A stretch of 64,000 nt of DNA from Clostridiales bacterium (GCA_015055605.1 SVHV01000001.1:439026-503025); one strand, 5' to 3'; counted from the stretch's first letter, positions 1 to 9,714 are shown. Notes: generated by a model from the letters alone, not told the origin. Numbers and translations: made by a program.

Positions 1-251
1 TAATATTTAAAAGTAAAGAACTTTAGGAAAATTACCACTAACTTATGTGTTTTTTTCGAATCAAAATAAAATATAAAACTCTACAAAAATAATTCTATGA
101 ATATATGTATGCATATATTACTAAAAAGTTTCTTCAAACACCATATTTTACTATGAAAAAATTTTTAATGTGATATAATTATAGTATGCAAAAAGTCGAA
201 AAAAGTCGAATTTTTGTGTAATTCTAGATTAAATTACAAAATGGTGAAATT

Positions 252-1004
252 ATGGAAAAAACAAAAGACAAACAAGTTATCAGTAAAAGAAAATGGTGGT
301 TTAGATGCCTAAAAAAGATGATGAAAGTTAGATACAAAAAACCTGAGTTTAAATATTTAGGTGAAGAAATCTCAACTGGTGGCCTTATCATTAGTAACCA
401 CGAAGGAACTGATGCCCCTATGTCATTTGAAATATATAGTGGTAAACCAGTTAGATTTTGGGGTGCATATCAAATGAATTCTGGACTCGTTAAAATGTAC
501 AAATATCAGTCAAAAGTATATTTTCACGAAAAGAAACACTGGAGTTTATTTGGAGCAAGAATGTTCTGTTTAATAGCCAGCCCTCTTACAAACTTATTTT
601 ATAAGGGCTTAAACCTAATTTCAACATATCCCGATGGAAGATTCAAAACAACTATAAAAGAAAGCCTAGAAGCCATTAAAAACGGCGAAAACATTGTGGT
701 CTTCCCAGAGAAATCAGACAATGGCTATCAAGTAACCTTAGACGGTTTTTACGGAGGATTTGTACTATTTGCTGAAATGTGCAAAAAAAATGGTATAGAC
801 CTGCCTATTTATGTATCATACTTCAATAAGCAAAGTAAGGTATACCTAGTAGACGCCCCTATACTTTACTCCACTTTAGCAAAAGATTATGCCACTAGAG
901 AAGAAATCACAAAGAAACTATGCGATAGATGTAATGAACTAGGTCAGATGACCTACAAAATGATGGAAGATGATAATACAACAAAGCAATCAGTTGAAAA
1001 ATAA
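252..1004 (+). CDS. lysophospholipid acyltransferase-like (PlsC family) protein
   Basis: Probable membrane-associated acyltransferase of glycerophospholipid synthesis. The 250-aa protein carries an NHEGTDAP segment near residue 49, where PlsC enzymes have the catalytic NHxxxxD box, and a VFPEKSDNGY segment near residue 150, where the family has its FPEGT substrate box. The His-Asp spacing is HX3D rather than HX4D, so it belongs to a divergent subgroup, or the catalysis differs. A basic, aromatic N-terminus (KRKWWF) could sit on the membrane surface. Transcribed alone: a TATAAT at 174-179 lies upstream with only a weak -35, and a strong terminator follows. Family assignment is likely; the substrate is unknown. 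Confidence 0.6.
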   Translation: MEKTKDKQVISKRKWWFRCLKKMMKVRYKKPEFKYLGEEISTGGLIISNHEGTDAPMSFEIYSGKPVRFWGAYQMNSGLVKMYKYQSKVYFHEKKHWSLFGARMFCLIASPLTNLFYKGLNLISTYPDGRFKTTIKESLEAIKNGENIVVFPEKSDNGYQVTLDGFYGGFVLFAEMCKKNGIDLPIYVSYFNKQSKVYLVDAPILYSTLAKDYATREEITKKLCDRCNELGQMTYKMMEDDNTTKQSVEK

Positions 1005-1010
1005 AATAAA

Positions 1011-1041
1011 AAACGATAAGCATTGTACTTATCGTTTTTTT
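1011..1041 (+). terminator. Rho-independent terminator of the acyltransferase-like gene
   Basis: A perfect 10-bp stem (aaacgataag / cttatcgttt) with a 7-nt loop is followed by a T-run, 7 nt after the stop codon. Confidence 0.85.
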
Positions 1042-1060
1042 GTATCAAATTATAATAGCA

Positions 1061-1085
1061 ACAAAAAAATGACCTTACGGTCATT
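1061..1085 (-). terminator. terminator of the tRNA-Ala/tRNA-Ile transcript
   Basis: Read on the minus strand, AATGACC-GTAA-GGTCATT is followed by a U-run, a few nt beyond the CCA end of tRNA-Ile. Confidence 0.75.
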
Positions 1086-1089
1086 GTTT

Positions 1090-1166
1090 TGGTAGAGATG
1101 AGTGGACTCGAACCACCGACCCCCACCTTATCAGGGTGGTGCTCTAACCTGCTGAGCTACATCTCT
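1090..1166 (-). tRNA. tRNA-Ile (GAT)
   Basis: A 77-nt cloverleaf. The acceptor AGAGATG pairs with CATCTCT, the anticodon loop is CTGATAA (anticodon GAT), the T-loop is TTCGAGT, and the 3' CCA is encoded. It lies 3 nt downstream of tRNA-Ala in the same transcript. No rRNA gene is nearby, although this pair commonly sits inside the 16S-23S spacer. Confidence 0.96.
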
Positions 1167-1169
1167 ATA

Positions 1170-1246
1170 TGGTGGAGATAAACGGATTCGAACCGTTGAC
1201 CCCCTGCTTGCAAGGCAGGTGCTCTAGCCAACTGAGCTATACCCCC
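1170..1246 (-). tRNA. tRNA-Ala (TGC)
   Basis: A 77-nt cloverleaf. The acceptor GGGGGTA pairs with TATCTCC (two G-U pairs), the anticodon loop is CTTGCAA (anticodon TGC), the T-loop is TTCGAAT, and CCA is encoded. It is the first gene of a two-tRNA transcript. Confidence 0.96.
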
Positions 1247-1389
1247 ACATTTTTTGTGTTATTCCCCGAAACACTCCTATATAATACCAAATTATATATT
1301 TAATGTCAATAAATTATTTAAAGTTTTTTAAAAAAATATTAAATTTTATTTTTCACGATTTTAATTAATTTTATATGTTATAAAATAAG

Positions 1390-1425
1390 TAAAAAAGGAG
1401 TTTATTTTTATTCATAAACTCCTTA
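1390..1425 (-). terminator. terminator of the truA-gltX operon
   Basis: On the minus strand a 10-bp stem (AAGGAGTTTA / TAAACTCCTT) is followed by UUUUUU, directly after the gltX stop codon. Confidence 0.85.
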
Positions 1426-1429
1426 ATTA

Positions 1430-3082
1430 TTATTTCAATATTTCTCTTAGCATATTAGCTCTATTTATTAATTCATCTTTACCTAATGTTTCACATATAG
1501 AATATAAGTCTGGAGAATTCTCTCTACCAGTTATGCACACCCTTAAAATATTACAGAATGTAGCAACATTTCCATTATATTTCTCTGGTTCTGCCTTATA
1601 TGCTTTGTTGTCAGTACAGAAGTTAAATTCTACAGCCATCTCTTTAACATTAGCAAACCATGTATCTTTGTCAATGCCAGGCTTATAATTACTTGCATAT
1701 TTATCAAATATATTGCATATTAATTCTTTATTATTATCTACAACACTACTTGCAAATGATAGTGTTTTATAATCATTAAAGAAATATTCATAGTAACTAG
1801 GAATCATAGAATAACAGAAAATATCTTTTCTAGGCTTCTCCCCACCCCTATCGATACTGAAAATCTTAATAGCATAAGTCTTATCATTTTCTAGTTTAGT
1901 AGCAAACTCTGGGTTATATGTCTTAGCCCATGCTAATGTTCTGTCATATACCTCAGCTGCAGTTTGTTTAGCAATAATATTTTTAGAAATATCATTTAAT
2001 TTTACAAGGTCAAATATAGGAGAAACTGCTGTAATATCATTAATACCAAACTTAAAGTCGCTCCAATGAGCCTCAGGATTGTTTCTTCTCCACTCTTCAA
2101 ATGCAGATGAAATAATATTTAATAGATACTCAAGAACAGCCTCATTAGGATATCCTTGTTCAAAGTAGAATCTCATATCTGCTTCTGGGTCATAACGCTT
2201 AGAAATCTTTCTCTTGTTTCCATTCTCAGGAATCTTACAGATTAGAGGGTTGTGACAGTATTTAAATCTCTCAAATCCTAAAGCGTCTATAATCTCTAAA
2301 TGTACTGGAGTAGAAGAAATATATTCCTCACCTCTAACAACAGTTGTAACACCCATTAATTTATCATCAATAATATGACAGAATGTATATGGAGGAATTC
2401 CATCTCTCTTAACAAGAATAACATCTTTAGCATTAGCTAGAGCATTAATTTCGCCCTTGATAAGGTCTGTAAATACAGCTCTCTCTTTACCTGTATTTTG
2501 TGTTCTAAGTCTAATAGCGTATGTTTCACCTGCTTTTAACTTAGCCTCAACCTCTTCTAGAGTTAAATCTCTACAAGGGTCATACTCAGTCACATCATTC
2601 TCTTTAAACTTAGTTTCTCTATCTTTTAATATCTCTGATTTGTCTTCAAAAGCTTTACAGAAGCAAGGGAAAGCTCTTCCGATAGAAACTAAATACTTAG
2701 CAAACGCATGATATATCTCAAGTCTATCTGTCTGAATATATGGACCATACTCACCCTTTGTATCGCCATTTTTCTCTTGATACTCATCAGGGAAAATGCC
2801 AAATTTGTCCATAATCTCTTTGATTACTTCAAAAGCACCCTCTTTTTCTCTCTTTTGGTCTGTATCTTCTAATCTTTTAATAAAAATACCGTTTGTATTT
2901 TTTGCTAAATTATATGAGATGAACATTTGAAAAAAGTTTCCAATATGCATATAACCTGTTGGACTAGGAGCATATCTTGTCACTTCACCTCTCAAATTTT
3001 CTCTTGCTTTGTATTTCTCTAAATAGTACTTAAAATCCTTAGTGGTGGGATATAGCATCTCAGCCAATTTTTTATAATCCAT
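1430..3082 (-). CDS. gltX: glutamate--tRNA ligase
   Basis: Class I aminoacyl-tRNA synthetase that charges tRNA-Glu. The HIGH box appears as HIGN (residues 46-49, in APSPTGYMHIGN) and the KMSKS loop as KISKR (292-296). A CFC at 140-142 with Y167 and C170 reproduces the CxC...Y...C zinc site known from E. coli GluRS. At 550 aa it is longer than the usual ~480; the extra length lies in an N-terminal lead of about 30 residues and in the C-terminal anticodon-binding half. The start has an AGAGG ribosome binding site. It is the last gene of the truA operon, 39 nt after a lipoprotein gene. Confidence 0.93.
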   Translation of the reverse strand: MDYKKLAEMLYPTTKDFKYYLEKYKARENLRGEVTRYAPSPTGYMHIGNFFQMFISYNLAKNTNGIFIKRLEDTDQKREKEGAFEVIKEIMDKFGIFPDEYQEKNGDTKGEYGPYIQTDRLEIYHAFAKYLVSIGRAFPCFCKAFEDKSEILKDRETKFKENDVTEYDPCRDLTLEEVEAKLKAGETYAIRLRTQNTGKERAVFTDLIKGEINALANAKDVILVKRDGIPPYTFCHIIDDKLMGVTTVVRGEEYISSTPVHLEIIDALGFERFKYCHNPLICKIPENGNKRKISKRYDPEADMRFYFEQGYPNEAVLEYLLNIISSAFEEWRRNNPEAHWSDFKFGINDITAVSPIFDLVKLNDISKNIIAKQTAAEVYDRTLAWAKTYNPEFATKLENDKTYAIKIFSIDRGGEKPRKDIFCYSMIPSYYEYFFNDYKTLSFASSVVDNNKELICNIFDKYASNYKPGIDKDTWFANVKEMAVEFNFCTDNKAYKAEPEKYNGNVATFCNILRVCITGRENSPDLYSICETLGKDELINRANMLREILK

Positions 3083-3121
3083 TTTGGAAACCTCTTTTAT
3101 TTATTTAATTTTAATTAGTAT

Positions 3122-4207
3122 CTATGCCACAATTAAGTTTAACTTTGCAACAAATGGTGTGAATATATCATTTACAAATGCATCTAATGCTTGAACACTA
3201 GCCTTATCAGATGCAGATAATGAATTAATGTATGTATCATACTCTACACCGTTTACAAGGTCAAATCTATACTCATTTAAAGTATAATCATCAACTGTAT
3301 CCATTAGATTTCTAAATGTTGTAATTCTTTGTGCTAGTAATTCTCTATAATACATAAAATCATTGATTTTATTCATAGTTTCTGTATATGTATCAGAAGA
3401 AGTACCCATATTCTCAGAAATTGTAGTTGCTAAAACTTTAGCCTCTGACATAAGAGATACTAGGTTATACTCATTTGTAGTATTATCAATTAGAGGAAGT
3501 AAATCACAAACACCCTTCTCTCCTACTGAATAATTAAATGTTCTGATATTTTGTAGATATACTACATTAGCAATATCCACATAAGATTTTTCTATCTCAA
3601 GAGTTAGAGCTGCTGCAGTAACTGTATCACTCTTCTCTACACAGTATGTATTATAAACATCCATAAATGTATAGATAAAGTTAAACGAACTATCTATAAC
3701 CTTATTTAATTGATATGTATAACTAAGTACAGAGAAGACCATAATGTCCCCTGACTCTACATCGGTCATAAATTGAGAATATTGTTCTTGGAAGCCTTTT
3801 AATGTATCTTTCAATGCTTCTAATGAATCATATAATTCATTAATGTGAGCATTTTTATATTCAACAGAAGATAATTCTCTGTAGAATTCCTCTTGATTAT
3901 TCTCATAGAAATTGAAGATATTATTCAAAATATCTTGTTGTACACCTAATGCCACATATCTTTTTTGCAAATCTGTAGTTGGTGCAGCGTTATTGATTTG
4001 GTTTCTGATAGTCTCATTATATGCAATAGTAATAGTATCAGGATTTTCGCTATCAGCGAAAAACACATTTTCTTCTTCCACAACAAAAGCTGTTCTCATT
4101 GAGTTGTATAAATCTTGTATATCCTTAGGAGTTTTATCTCCACCACATCCTACTAGACACATAAAAGCAACTAGAGGAAGTATTAATAAACTTAGAAATT
4201 TTTTCAT
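3122..4207 (-). CDS. predicted lipoprotein of unknown function
   Basis: A 361-aa exported protein. The N-terminus is a lipoprotein signal: positive MKK, a hydrophobic stretch, then a lipobox LVGC with the acylated Cys near residue 21. The mature part is mostly helical-looking and mildly acidic with no motif I recognise. It is 13 nt downstream of another exported unknown and 39 nt upstream of gltX, so all are probably co-transcribed from the truA promoter. The two exported proteins are similar in size and may act together at the cell surface, but that is inference. Confidence 0.75.
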   Translation of the reverse strand: MKKFLSLLILPLVAFMCLVGCGGDKTPKDIQDLYNSMRTAFVVEEENVFFADSENPDTITIAYNETIRNQINNAAPTTDLQKRYVALGVQQDILNNIFNFYENNQEEFYRELSSVEYKNAHINELYDSLEALKDTLKGFQEQYSQFMTDVESGDIMVFSVLSYTYQLNKVIDSSFNFIYTFMDVYNTYCVEKSDTVTAAALTLEIEKSYVDIANVVYLQNIRTFNYSVGEKGVCDLLPLIDNTTNEYNLVSLMSEAKVLATTISENMGTSSDTYTETMNKINDFMYYRELLAQRITTFRNLMDTVDDYTLNEYRFDLVNGVEYDTYINSLSASDKASVQALDAFVNDIFTPFVAKLNLIVA

Positions 4208-4220
4208 ACGACACCTTTAC

Positions 4221-5225
4221 TTAAAAACCTAAAATATTTAATACTGTTACAATAGCTGGTTGAGCAGATTCAACAACTCCACTCAAATTAGAATTATCCG
4301 CCATCTTTCTCTTAACGATATATGGTTCTTTTAATACTGACTCTAAAACACCATGATGAGACCAAAGTAATTTATTATAGTTAGTTAAGAAATCATATTC
4401 ACTATATTCAGCAGTAAATATACTTGTACCAGCGTCAAATTGATTTATCTTAGTAAGAATAGTATATACATCATTAGAGAAGTCTGGTTCTTGAATGATT
4501 TTTAACTCAGAATCTGTTGCTGCACTTAAAGCAATACCAAAACAGTCATATAGAGCAAATCTAGTATCAGCCTTAAATCCATTATCATAAACACTAATGT
4601 TTACATACTTTATTGCTGCAGTAATAACTTCACCTGCTTTATCTAAAGACTCTCTATATCTTAGTCTTAGTTCACCATAATTATTAGCTAGCACCGTCAT
4701 CTCTGTTGCTGTTCCAGTGATACTATCTTGACATACAATAAGCATATCTAATGCCTCACTAACTGCTTTTAGAGAATCAATATAATCACTAATTGCATTA
4801 GTTACAGCTTTTCTAGTCTTTGCAGTTACTCTAGTACCGTTTAGATGAGGAAGTAAATACTCAAAGATTTCATCTACTTTATTTTCATAAGTCATATATG
4901 AACCATAAGTAGCAGTTATCTCATGATTTTCATCATATAGAACGATAGCATCTTCACTTAAACAAAGTTCTCTTAGAGAGTATATTTTCTTACCATCAGT
5001 TGAATCTGAAGATATAACTTTACTCTCGTCCTGAGACAAATAGTTATAGTCCTCTAAATCAAGTAATCTCTCTTTTAATCCTAGTGATTGTTTATAATCA
5101 ACTAATTCGCTCATTCTATTAAAAGCGATTGATTCGTCATTTTCCTTAAAGAAAAATGCCCATACTGCAAAGCCTGCTACAACTACAACAGACAATGCTA
5201 CAACAATTTTTACCCAAAACTTCAT
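4221..5225 (-). CDS. predicted membrane-anchored exported protein, unknown function
   Basis: A 334-aa protein with one N-terminal transmembrane segment (about residues 5-27, VVVVAGFAVWAFFF) and a short inner tail, so the remaining ~305 residues should lie outside the membrane. There is no lipobox Cys and no recognised domain. The external part is helical-looking with many Leu, Asp and Tyr. It lies between truA (65 nt upstream) and the lipoprotein gene (13 nt downstream). Confidence 0.72.
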   Translation of the reverse strand: MKFWVKIVVALSVVVVAGFAVWAFFFKENDESIAFNRMSELVDYKQSLGLKERLLDLEDYNYLSQDESKVISSDSTDGKKIYSLRELCLSEDAIVLYDENHEITATYGSYMTYENKVDEIFEYLLPHLNGTRVTAKTRKAVTNAISDYIDSLKAVSEALDMLIVCQDSITGTATEMTVLANNYGELRLRYRESLDKAGEVITAAIKYVNISVYDNGFKADTRFALYDCFGIALSAATDSELKIIQEPDFSNDVYTILTKINQFDAGTSIFTAEYSEYDFLTNYNKLLWSHHGVLESVLKEPYIVKRKMADNSNLSGVVESAQPAIVTVLNILGF

Positions 5226-5290
5226 AAAAATCTCCTATAGGTATATTGCACCATAATATACTATGATAATATCATTTAAGCATTACTTAG

Positions 5291-6031
5291 TCAAACATTT
5301 GAATAAATAACTTTTTTTAAAACTAACCCTTTTGCAGGCATGGTCTTACCACTATTTGCCCTATTTTTACTCTCTATAATCTGCACAATATCTTCAGGTC
5401 TTATCTTCCCCATACCAACAGATACTAAAGTACCCATAATAATTCTAACCATATTGTATAGAAATCCATTACCAGTAATCTCCATTCTGTATAAATTTTC
5501 ACCTAAATCTATTATTTTGATATCATATACAATCCTAACCTTATCCACAACTGCAGTATTGCTAGCACAGAATGCAGTAAAGTCATGTTCACCCTGAATA
5601 TACCGACAAGCCTCTTTCATCTTTTCTATATCCAGATTATACCCTATATTGGTAGCAAACTTGTCATATACTGGTATTTCTCTACCTGTATAAAAATTAT
5701 ATATGTATGTTTTATTCTTTGCACTTTTTCTAGCATGAAAGTCCACACTAGCCTCAGATATAGAGAGCACTCTAATATTCTCTGGCAATATTGAATTTAG
5801 ATAACCAACATCTCTTCTCGTATCAACATTGCATTCTGTATCAAAATGACATACTTGACAAATCGCTGAAACTCCTGCATCTGTTCTACCACTGGCAACA
5901 ATATCTATCTCATCTCTATAAACATGCATCATGGCATCTTCTAGCCTTTTTTGGATAGTATCCTTGTTAGGCTGAATCTGAAAACCACTATAGTTTGTTC
6001 CATCATAACTTATTTCTAATTTATATCTCAT
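5291..6031 (-). CDS. truA: tRNA pseudouridine synthase A
   Basis: Converts uridines 38-40 of the tRNA anticodon arm to pseudouridine. The 246-aa protein begins with the family signature YDGTNYSGFQ, and the catalytic Asp sits in SGRTDAGV near residue 52. The C-terminal GNGFLYNMVR and RIIMGTL segments are also typical. It is the first gene of a four-gene minus-strand operon ending in gltX, so the operon joins two tRNA-directed enzymes with two exported unknowns. Confidence 0.95.
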   Translation of the reverse strand: MRYKLEISYDGTNYSGFQIQPNKDTIQKRLEDAMMHVYRDEIDIVASGRTDAGVSAICQVCHFDTECNVDTRRDVGYLNSILPENIRVLSISEASVDFHARKSAKNKTYIYNFYTGREIPVYDKFATNIGYNLDIEKMKEACRYIQGEHDFTAFCASNTAVVDKVRIVYDIKIIDLGENLYRMEITGNGFLYNMVRIIMGTLVSVGMGKIRPEDIVQIIESKNRANSGKTMPAKGLVLKKVIYSNV

Positions 6032-6048
6032 AACCTCGCCTCATATTT

Positions 6049-6077
6049 ATTTTAAAACATATTAAATTTTAATTCAA
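6049..6077 (-). promoter_or_regulatory. promoter of the truA-gltX operon
   Basis: TTGAAT, 17 nt, TAAAAT on the minus strand, ending about 18 nt upstream of the truA start codon. Confidence 0.6.
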
Positions 6078-6135
6078 TAAAAAGTCGTTAGTCTTTTTAT
6101 TTTTTTATTAAATATCACCGATTATATTGAATTAA

Positions 6136-6164
6136 TTGACTTAAACTACTAATCATAATATACT
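6136..6164 (+). promoter_or_regulatory. promoter of the pyruvate:ferredoxin oxidoreductase gene
   Basis: TTGACT, 17 nt, TATACT, predicting a start near 6171 and a 25-nt leader with an AAGGAG ribosome binding site. Confidence 0.75.
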
Positions 6165-6195
6165 AAAACTAGGTTTTTTAAAAAGGAGAACGCTT

Positions 6196-9100
6196 GTGAA
6201 AAAAATTACTATTGACGGAAATACCGCCGCAGCCTCAATGGCTTATAACTTTAGTGAAGTTGCAGCTATTTACCCTATCACACCTAGTAGCACTATGGCA
6301 GAGCTTTGTGATAGTTGGGCTGGAGAAAACAAAAAAAATATATTCGGTAACCCTGTAAAGGTTATTGAGATGCAATCAGAAGCAGGAGCTAGTGGTACTC
6401 TACATGGTAGCCTTAGTGCTGGTGCACTAACCACCACATTTACTGCGAGTCAAGGCTTATTGCTTATGATTCCTAATATGTATAAGATTGCAGGAGAATT
6501 AACACCTTGTGTTATCCATGTTAGTGCTAGAGCATTAGCAACTCACGCATTATCAATCTTTGGTGACCATAGTGATGTTATGTCTGTTAGACAAACTGGT
6601 TGGGCAATGCTTTGTGCTTCTAGTGTACAAGAGGCTATGGATATGGCTCTTATATCTCACCTATCTACACTATCTAGTTCTGTTCCATTCGTTCATTTCT
6701 TTGACGGATTTAGAACAAGTCACGAAATCAATACAATCGAGGACATTGATGTTGAGAGCATTAAACACTTAGTTCCTTATGACAAAATTCAAGAATTTAA
6801 GGACAGAGCCCTAAATTCAAACAACCCTCATCAAAGAGGAACTGCACAAAACCCAGATATCTACTTCCAGAATAGAGAGTCTGCAAACAAATTTTATGAG
6901 GCAACCCCTGCTATCGTTCAAGATTATATGGACAAGGTTGCTAAAGTAACTGGTAGACAATATCATCTATTTGATTACTACGGAGACCCTAATGCAGAAG
7001 ATATTATCGTAATTATGGGTAGTGGTGCTTCTACTACTGAAGAGACTGTTAAATACCTTAGCGAAAAGAACGGCTCAAAAGTTGGTGTTGTTGTAGTTAG
7101 ACTATACAGACCATTTGATACAAAGGCATTTGTAAATGCACTACCAAAGACTGCTAAGAGAATCGCAGTTCTAGATAGAACAAAAGAGCCAGGAAGTAGC
7201 GGAGAACCTCTATACAAAGATGTTATTTGTGCACTTGCTGAGAATGGAAAAAATAACATTTCAGTATTTGGTGGCAGATACGGTTTAGGTAGCAAAGAAT
7301 TTACCCCTACTATGGTAAACGCAGTATACGAAAACCTAGCAAGCAAGTCACCTATTAACCACTTCACAGTTGGTATCAATGATGACCTTACTGGTACAAG
7401 TTTAAAGATTGCTACTAATATCTACCCTAGCGACTCTTCTGTTACTGCTTGTAAATTTTATGGTTTCGGTGGTGACGGTACAGTTAGTGCTAATAAGAGC
7501 AGTATCAAAATTATTGGTAATAACACAGACCTTAATGGTCAAGCATACTTTGAGTATGATAGTAAAAAGAGTGGTAGCGCTACAATAAGCCACTTAAGAT
7601 TTGGTAAAAACAAAATCAACGAAAGTTATCTACTTGATAATATTGACTTTGTTGCAGTACACAAAGAAGCTTATGTAACCAAATACAACCTACTTAAAAA
7701 CTTAAAGAAAAATGGTACATTACTATTAAATACAGGCTGGACATTAGATGAATTAGAAACTATCCTTCCTAATAAAATGAAAAAAGAAATTGCTGAAAAC
7801 AATATCAAATTCTATACAATAGATGCAGATAAGATTGCTAAAGAAATCGGTTTGGGTAACAAAATCAATCTTGTAATGCAATCAGCATTCTTTAAACTTA
7901 TCAATATTATACCTATCGACACAGCAGTAAGTGAAATGAAAAAATTCGCTGAAAAGAGTTATGGTAGCAAAGGTCAAGCAATCCTTGACATGAACTACAA
8001 AGCAATTGATAGCGGTGTAAACAATATTAGCGAAGTGAACTACCCTGCTAGTTGGGCAACTTTAAAAGCAGATAAAGAGACTTCAGTTGAGACAGAACAA
8101 GAATATTATGACAAGATAGTTAAACCAATTGCTAGACTTGATGGTGACACTCTACCAGTTAGTGCATTTGACCCTAGAGGAATTGTTCCTACTAATACTA
8201 CTAGATTTGAAAAAAGAGGTGTTGCAACACAACTACCTTGCTGGAATAGTGAAAAATGTATCCAATGTAACCAATGTGCATTTGTCTGCCCTCATGCAGC
8301 AATTAGACCACACCTTGTTAAAGAAGAAAATCTTAAGAATGTTCCTGCAGACTTCAAGTGTGCTAATGCTATGGCAGAAAAAGAACTCAAGTATGTAATG
8401 CAACTTAGCAGTAAAGACTGTACAGGTTGTGGCGTATGCGCATCTGTCTGCCCTGCTAAAGAAAAAGCTCTTACAATGGTTGACTCTTCAGACATTATGG
8501 AGAAAGAACATACTAATTACGAATTTGTAAACTCTATTCCAAATGAGCCTAGTGGTACATTTAAGCCAACAACCGTTAAAGGCAGTCAGTACAAAATGCC
8601 TTACTTTGAATTTAGTGGAGCTTGTGCTGGTTGTGGTGAGACTCCTTATATCAAAGTTATTAGCCAATTATTCGGTGATAGAATGATAATAGCAAATGCT
8701 ACAGGCTGTTCAAGTATTTATGGCGGTTCTGCCCCAACATGTCCTTATGTAAAAGACAATAAAGGTCATGGTATTGCATGGGCAAATAGCCTATTTGAAG
8801 ATAACGCAGAATTTGGTTATGGTATCAGATTAGGACATAAATTACAACAAGAAACACTTAAAACAAATCTTCATAAGATTTATGATGAAGAATATAGCGA
8901 AACTCTAAACGCTAATATTGAAGAATATCTATCTTGTGATGTTGTTGATAGACAAAGAGAACTTGCTGAAGAGATTACAAAAGAACTCAGTGGTATCAAA
9001 GTAAATAGTGATTTAGAAATCATCAAAGAAAGCATTATCAATAACAAAAACAACTTCTCTAATCAATCTGTATGGATTGTTGGTGGTGACGGTTGGGCTT

Positions 9101-9714
9101 ATGATATCGGATACGGTGGTTTAGACCATGTATTAGCTAGTGGCGAGAATATCAATATCTTAGTTCTAGATACTGAGGTATACAGTAATACTGGTGGTCA
9201 AGCTAGTAAATCTACCCCATTAGGTGCTACAGCTAAATTCGCTAGTAACGGTAAGAGAACAAACAAAAAAGACTTAGGAATGATTGCAGCTCAATACAAA
9301 GATGTATATGTAGCAAAAGTTGCTATGGGTGCAAACATGAATCAATTTATGACTGCTATTCAAGAGGCAGAAGCATATAACGGTGTATCATTAATTATCG
9401 CTTATGCTCCTTGTATCAACCATGGTATCAAAATGGAAAATAGCCAGTTAGAAGAGAAAAAAGCTGTTGAGAGTGGATACTGGCATCTATACAGATACAA
9501 CCCACTACTAAAAGAACAAGGTAAAAATCCATTCATCTTAGATAGTAAAGAACCTACACTAGATTACACCGACTTCTTAAAAGGTGAAACTAGATACAAG
9601 AGCTTACTAGCTAAAGATGAAGAACTTGCTAATGAATTATTCGAAGCAGCTAAAAACAATGCAAAAGATACTTATAACTACTATAAGTCTTTAGCAGAAA
9701 AAAGTGATTTTTAA
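6196..9714 (+). CDS. nifJ: pyruvate:ferredoxin (flavodoxin) oxidoreductase
   Basis: Cytoplasmic enzyme that oxidises pyruvate with CoA to acetyl-CoA, CO2 and reduced ferredoxin, the central pyruvate reaction of many anaerobes. The 1172-aa chain is the single-polypeptide form with domains in the usual order: pyruvate-binding domain (starts GNTAAASMAYNFSEVAAIYPITPSS), CoA-region domain, two 4Fe-4S clusters (CIQCNQCAFVCP near residue 690 and CTGCGVCASVCP near 745), and the TPP domain (GACAGCGETPY, then GDGWAYDIGYGGLDH). Start is GTG, fixed by AAGGAG 7-8 nt upstream. Monocistronic, with its own promoter and terminator. It fits the ferredoxin-dependent reductase suggested at 16117. Confidence 0.97.
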   Translation: MKKITIDGNTAAASMAYNFSEVAAIYPITPSSTMAELCDSWAGENKKNIFGNPVKVIEMQSEAGASGTLHGSLSAGALTTTFTASQGLLLMIPNMYKIAGELTPCVIHVSARALATHALSIFGDHSDVMSVRQTGWAMLCASSVQEAMDMALISHLSTLSSSVPFVHFFDGFRTSHEINTIEDIDVESIKHLVPYDKIQEFKDRALNSNNPHQRGTAQNPDIYFQNRESANKFYEATPAIVQDYMDKVAKVTGRQYHLFDYYGDPNAEDIIVIMGSGASTTEETVKYLSEKNGSKVGVVVVRLYRPFDTKAFVNALPKTAKRIAVLDRTKEPGSSGEPLYKDVICALAENGKNNISVFGGRYGLGSKEFTPTMVNAVYENLASKSPINHFTVGINDDLTGTSLKIATNIYPSDSSVTACKFYGFGGDGTVSANKSSIKIIGNNTDLNGQAYFEYDSKKSGSATISHLRFGKNKINESYLLDNIDFVAVHKEAYVTKYNLLKNLKKNGTLLLNTGWTLDELETILPNKMKKEIAENNIKFYTIDADKIAKEIGLGNKINLVMQSAFFKLINIIPIDTAVSEMKKFAEKSYGSKGQAILDMNYKAIDSGVNNISEVNYPASWATLKADKETSVETEQEYYDKIVKPIARLDGDTLPVSAFDPRGIVPTNTTRFEKRGVATQLPCWNSEKCIQCNQCAFVCPHAAIRPHLVKEENLKNVPADFKCANAMAEKELKYVMQLSSKDCTGCGVCASVCPAKEKALTMVDSSDIMEKEHTNYEFVNSIPNEPSGTFKPTTVKGSQYKMPYFEFSGACAGCGETPYIKVISQLFGDRMIIANATGCSSIYGGSAPTCPYVKDNKGHGIAWANSLFEDNAEFGYGIRLGHKLQQETLKTNLHKIYDEEYSETLNANIEEYLSCDVVDRQRELAEEITKELSGIKVNSDLEIIKESIINNKNNFSNQSVWIVGGDGWAYDIGYGGLDHVLASGENINILVLDTEVYSNTGGQASKSTPLGATAKFASNGKRTNKKDLGMIAAQYKDVYVAKVAMGANMNQFMTAIQEAEAYNGVSLIIAYAPCINHGIKMENSQLEEKKAVESGYWHLYRYNPLLKEQGKNPFILDSKEPTLDYTDFLKGETRYKSLLAKDEELANELFEAAKNNAKDTYNYYKSLAEKSDF

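Noticed and set aside
190-216. Tandem AAAAAGTCG units upstream of the acyltransferase-like gene.
   Set aside because: Only two copies, no further occurrence nearby; too short to call a repeat element or operator.
2935-2960. HIGN instead of HIGH in GltX as a sign of inactivation.
   Set aside because: HIGN occurs naturally in class I synthetases, and KISKR and the zinc-site residues are intact.
6075-6110. AATAAAAAG/CTTTTTATT stem with T-run on the plus strand upstream of nifJ, resembling an attenuator.
   Set aside because: It lies upstream of the nifJ promoter (6136-6164), so it cannot be in the nifJ transcript; it overlaps the truA promoter region on the other strand.
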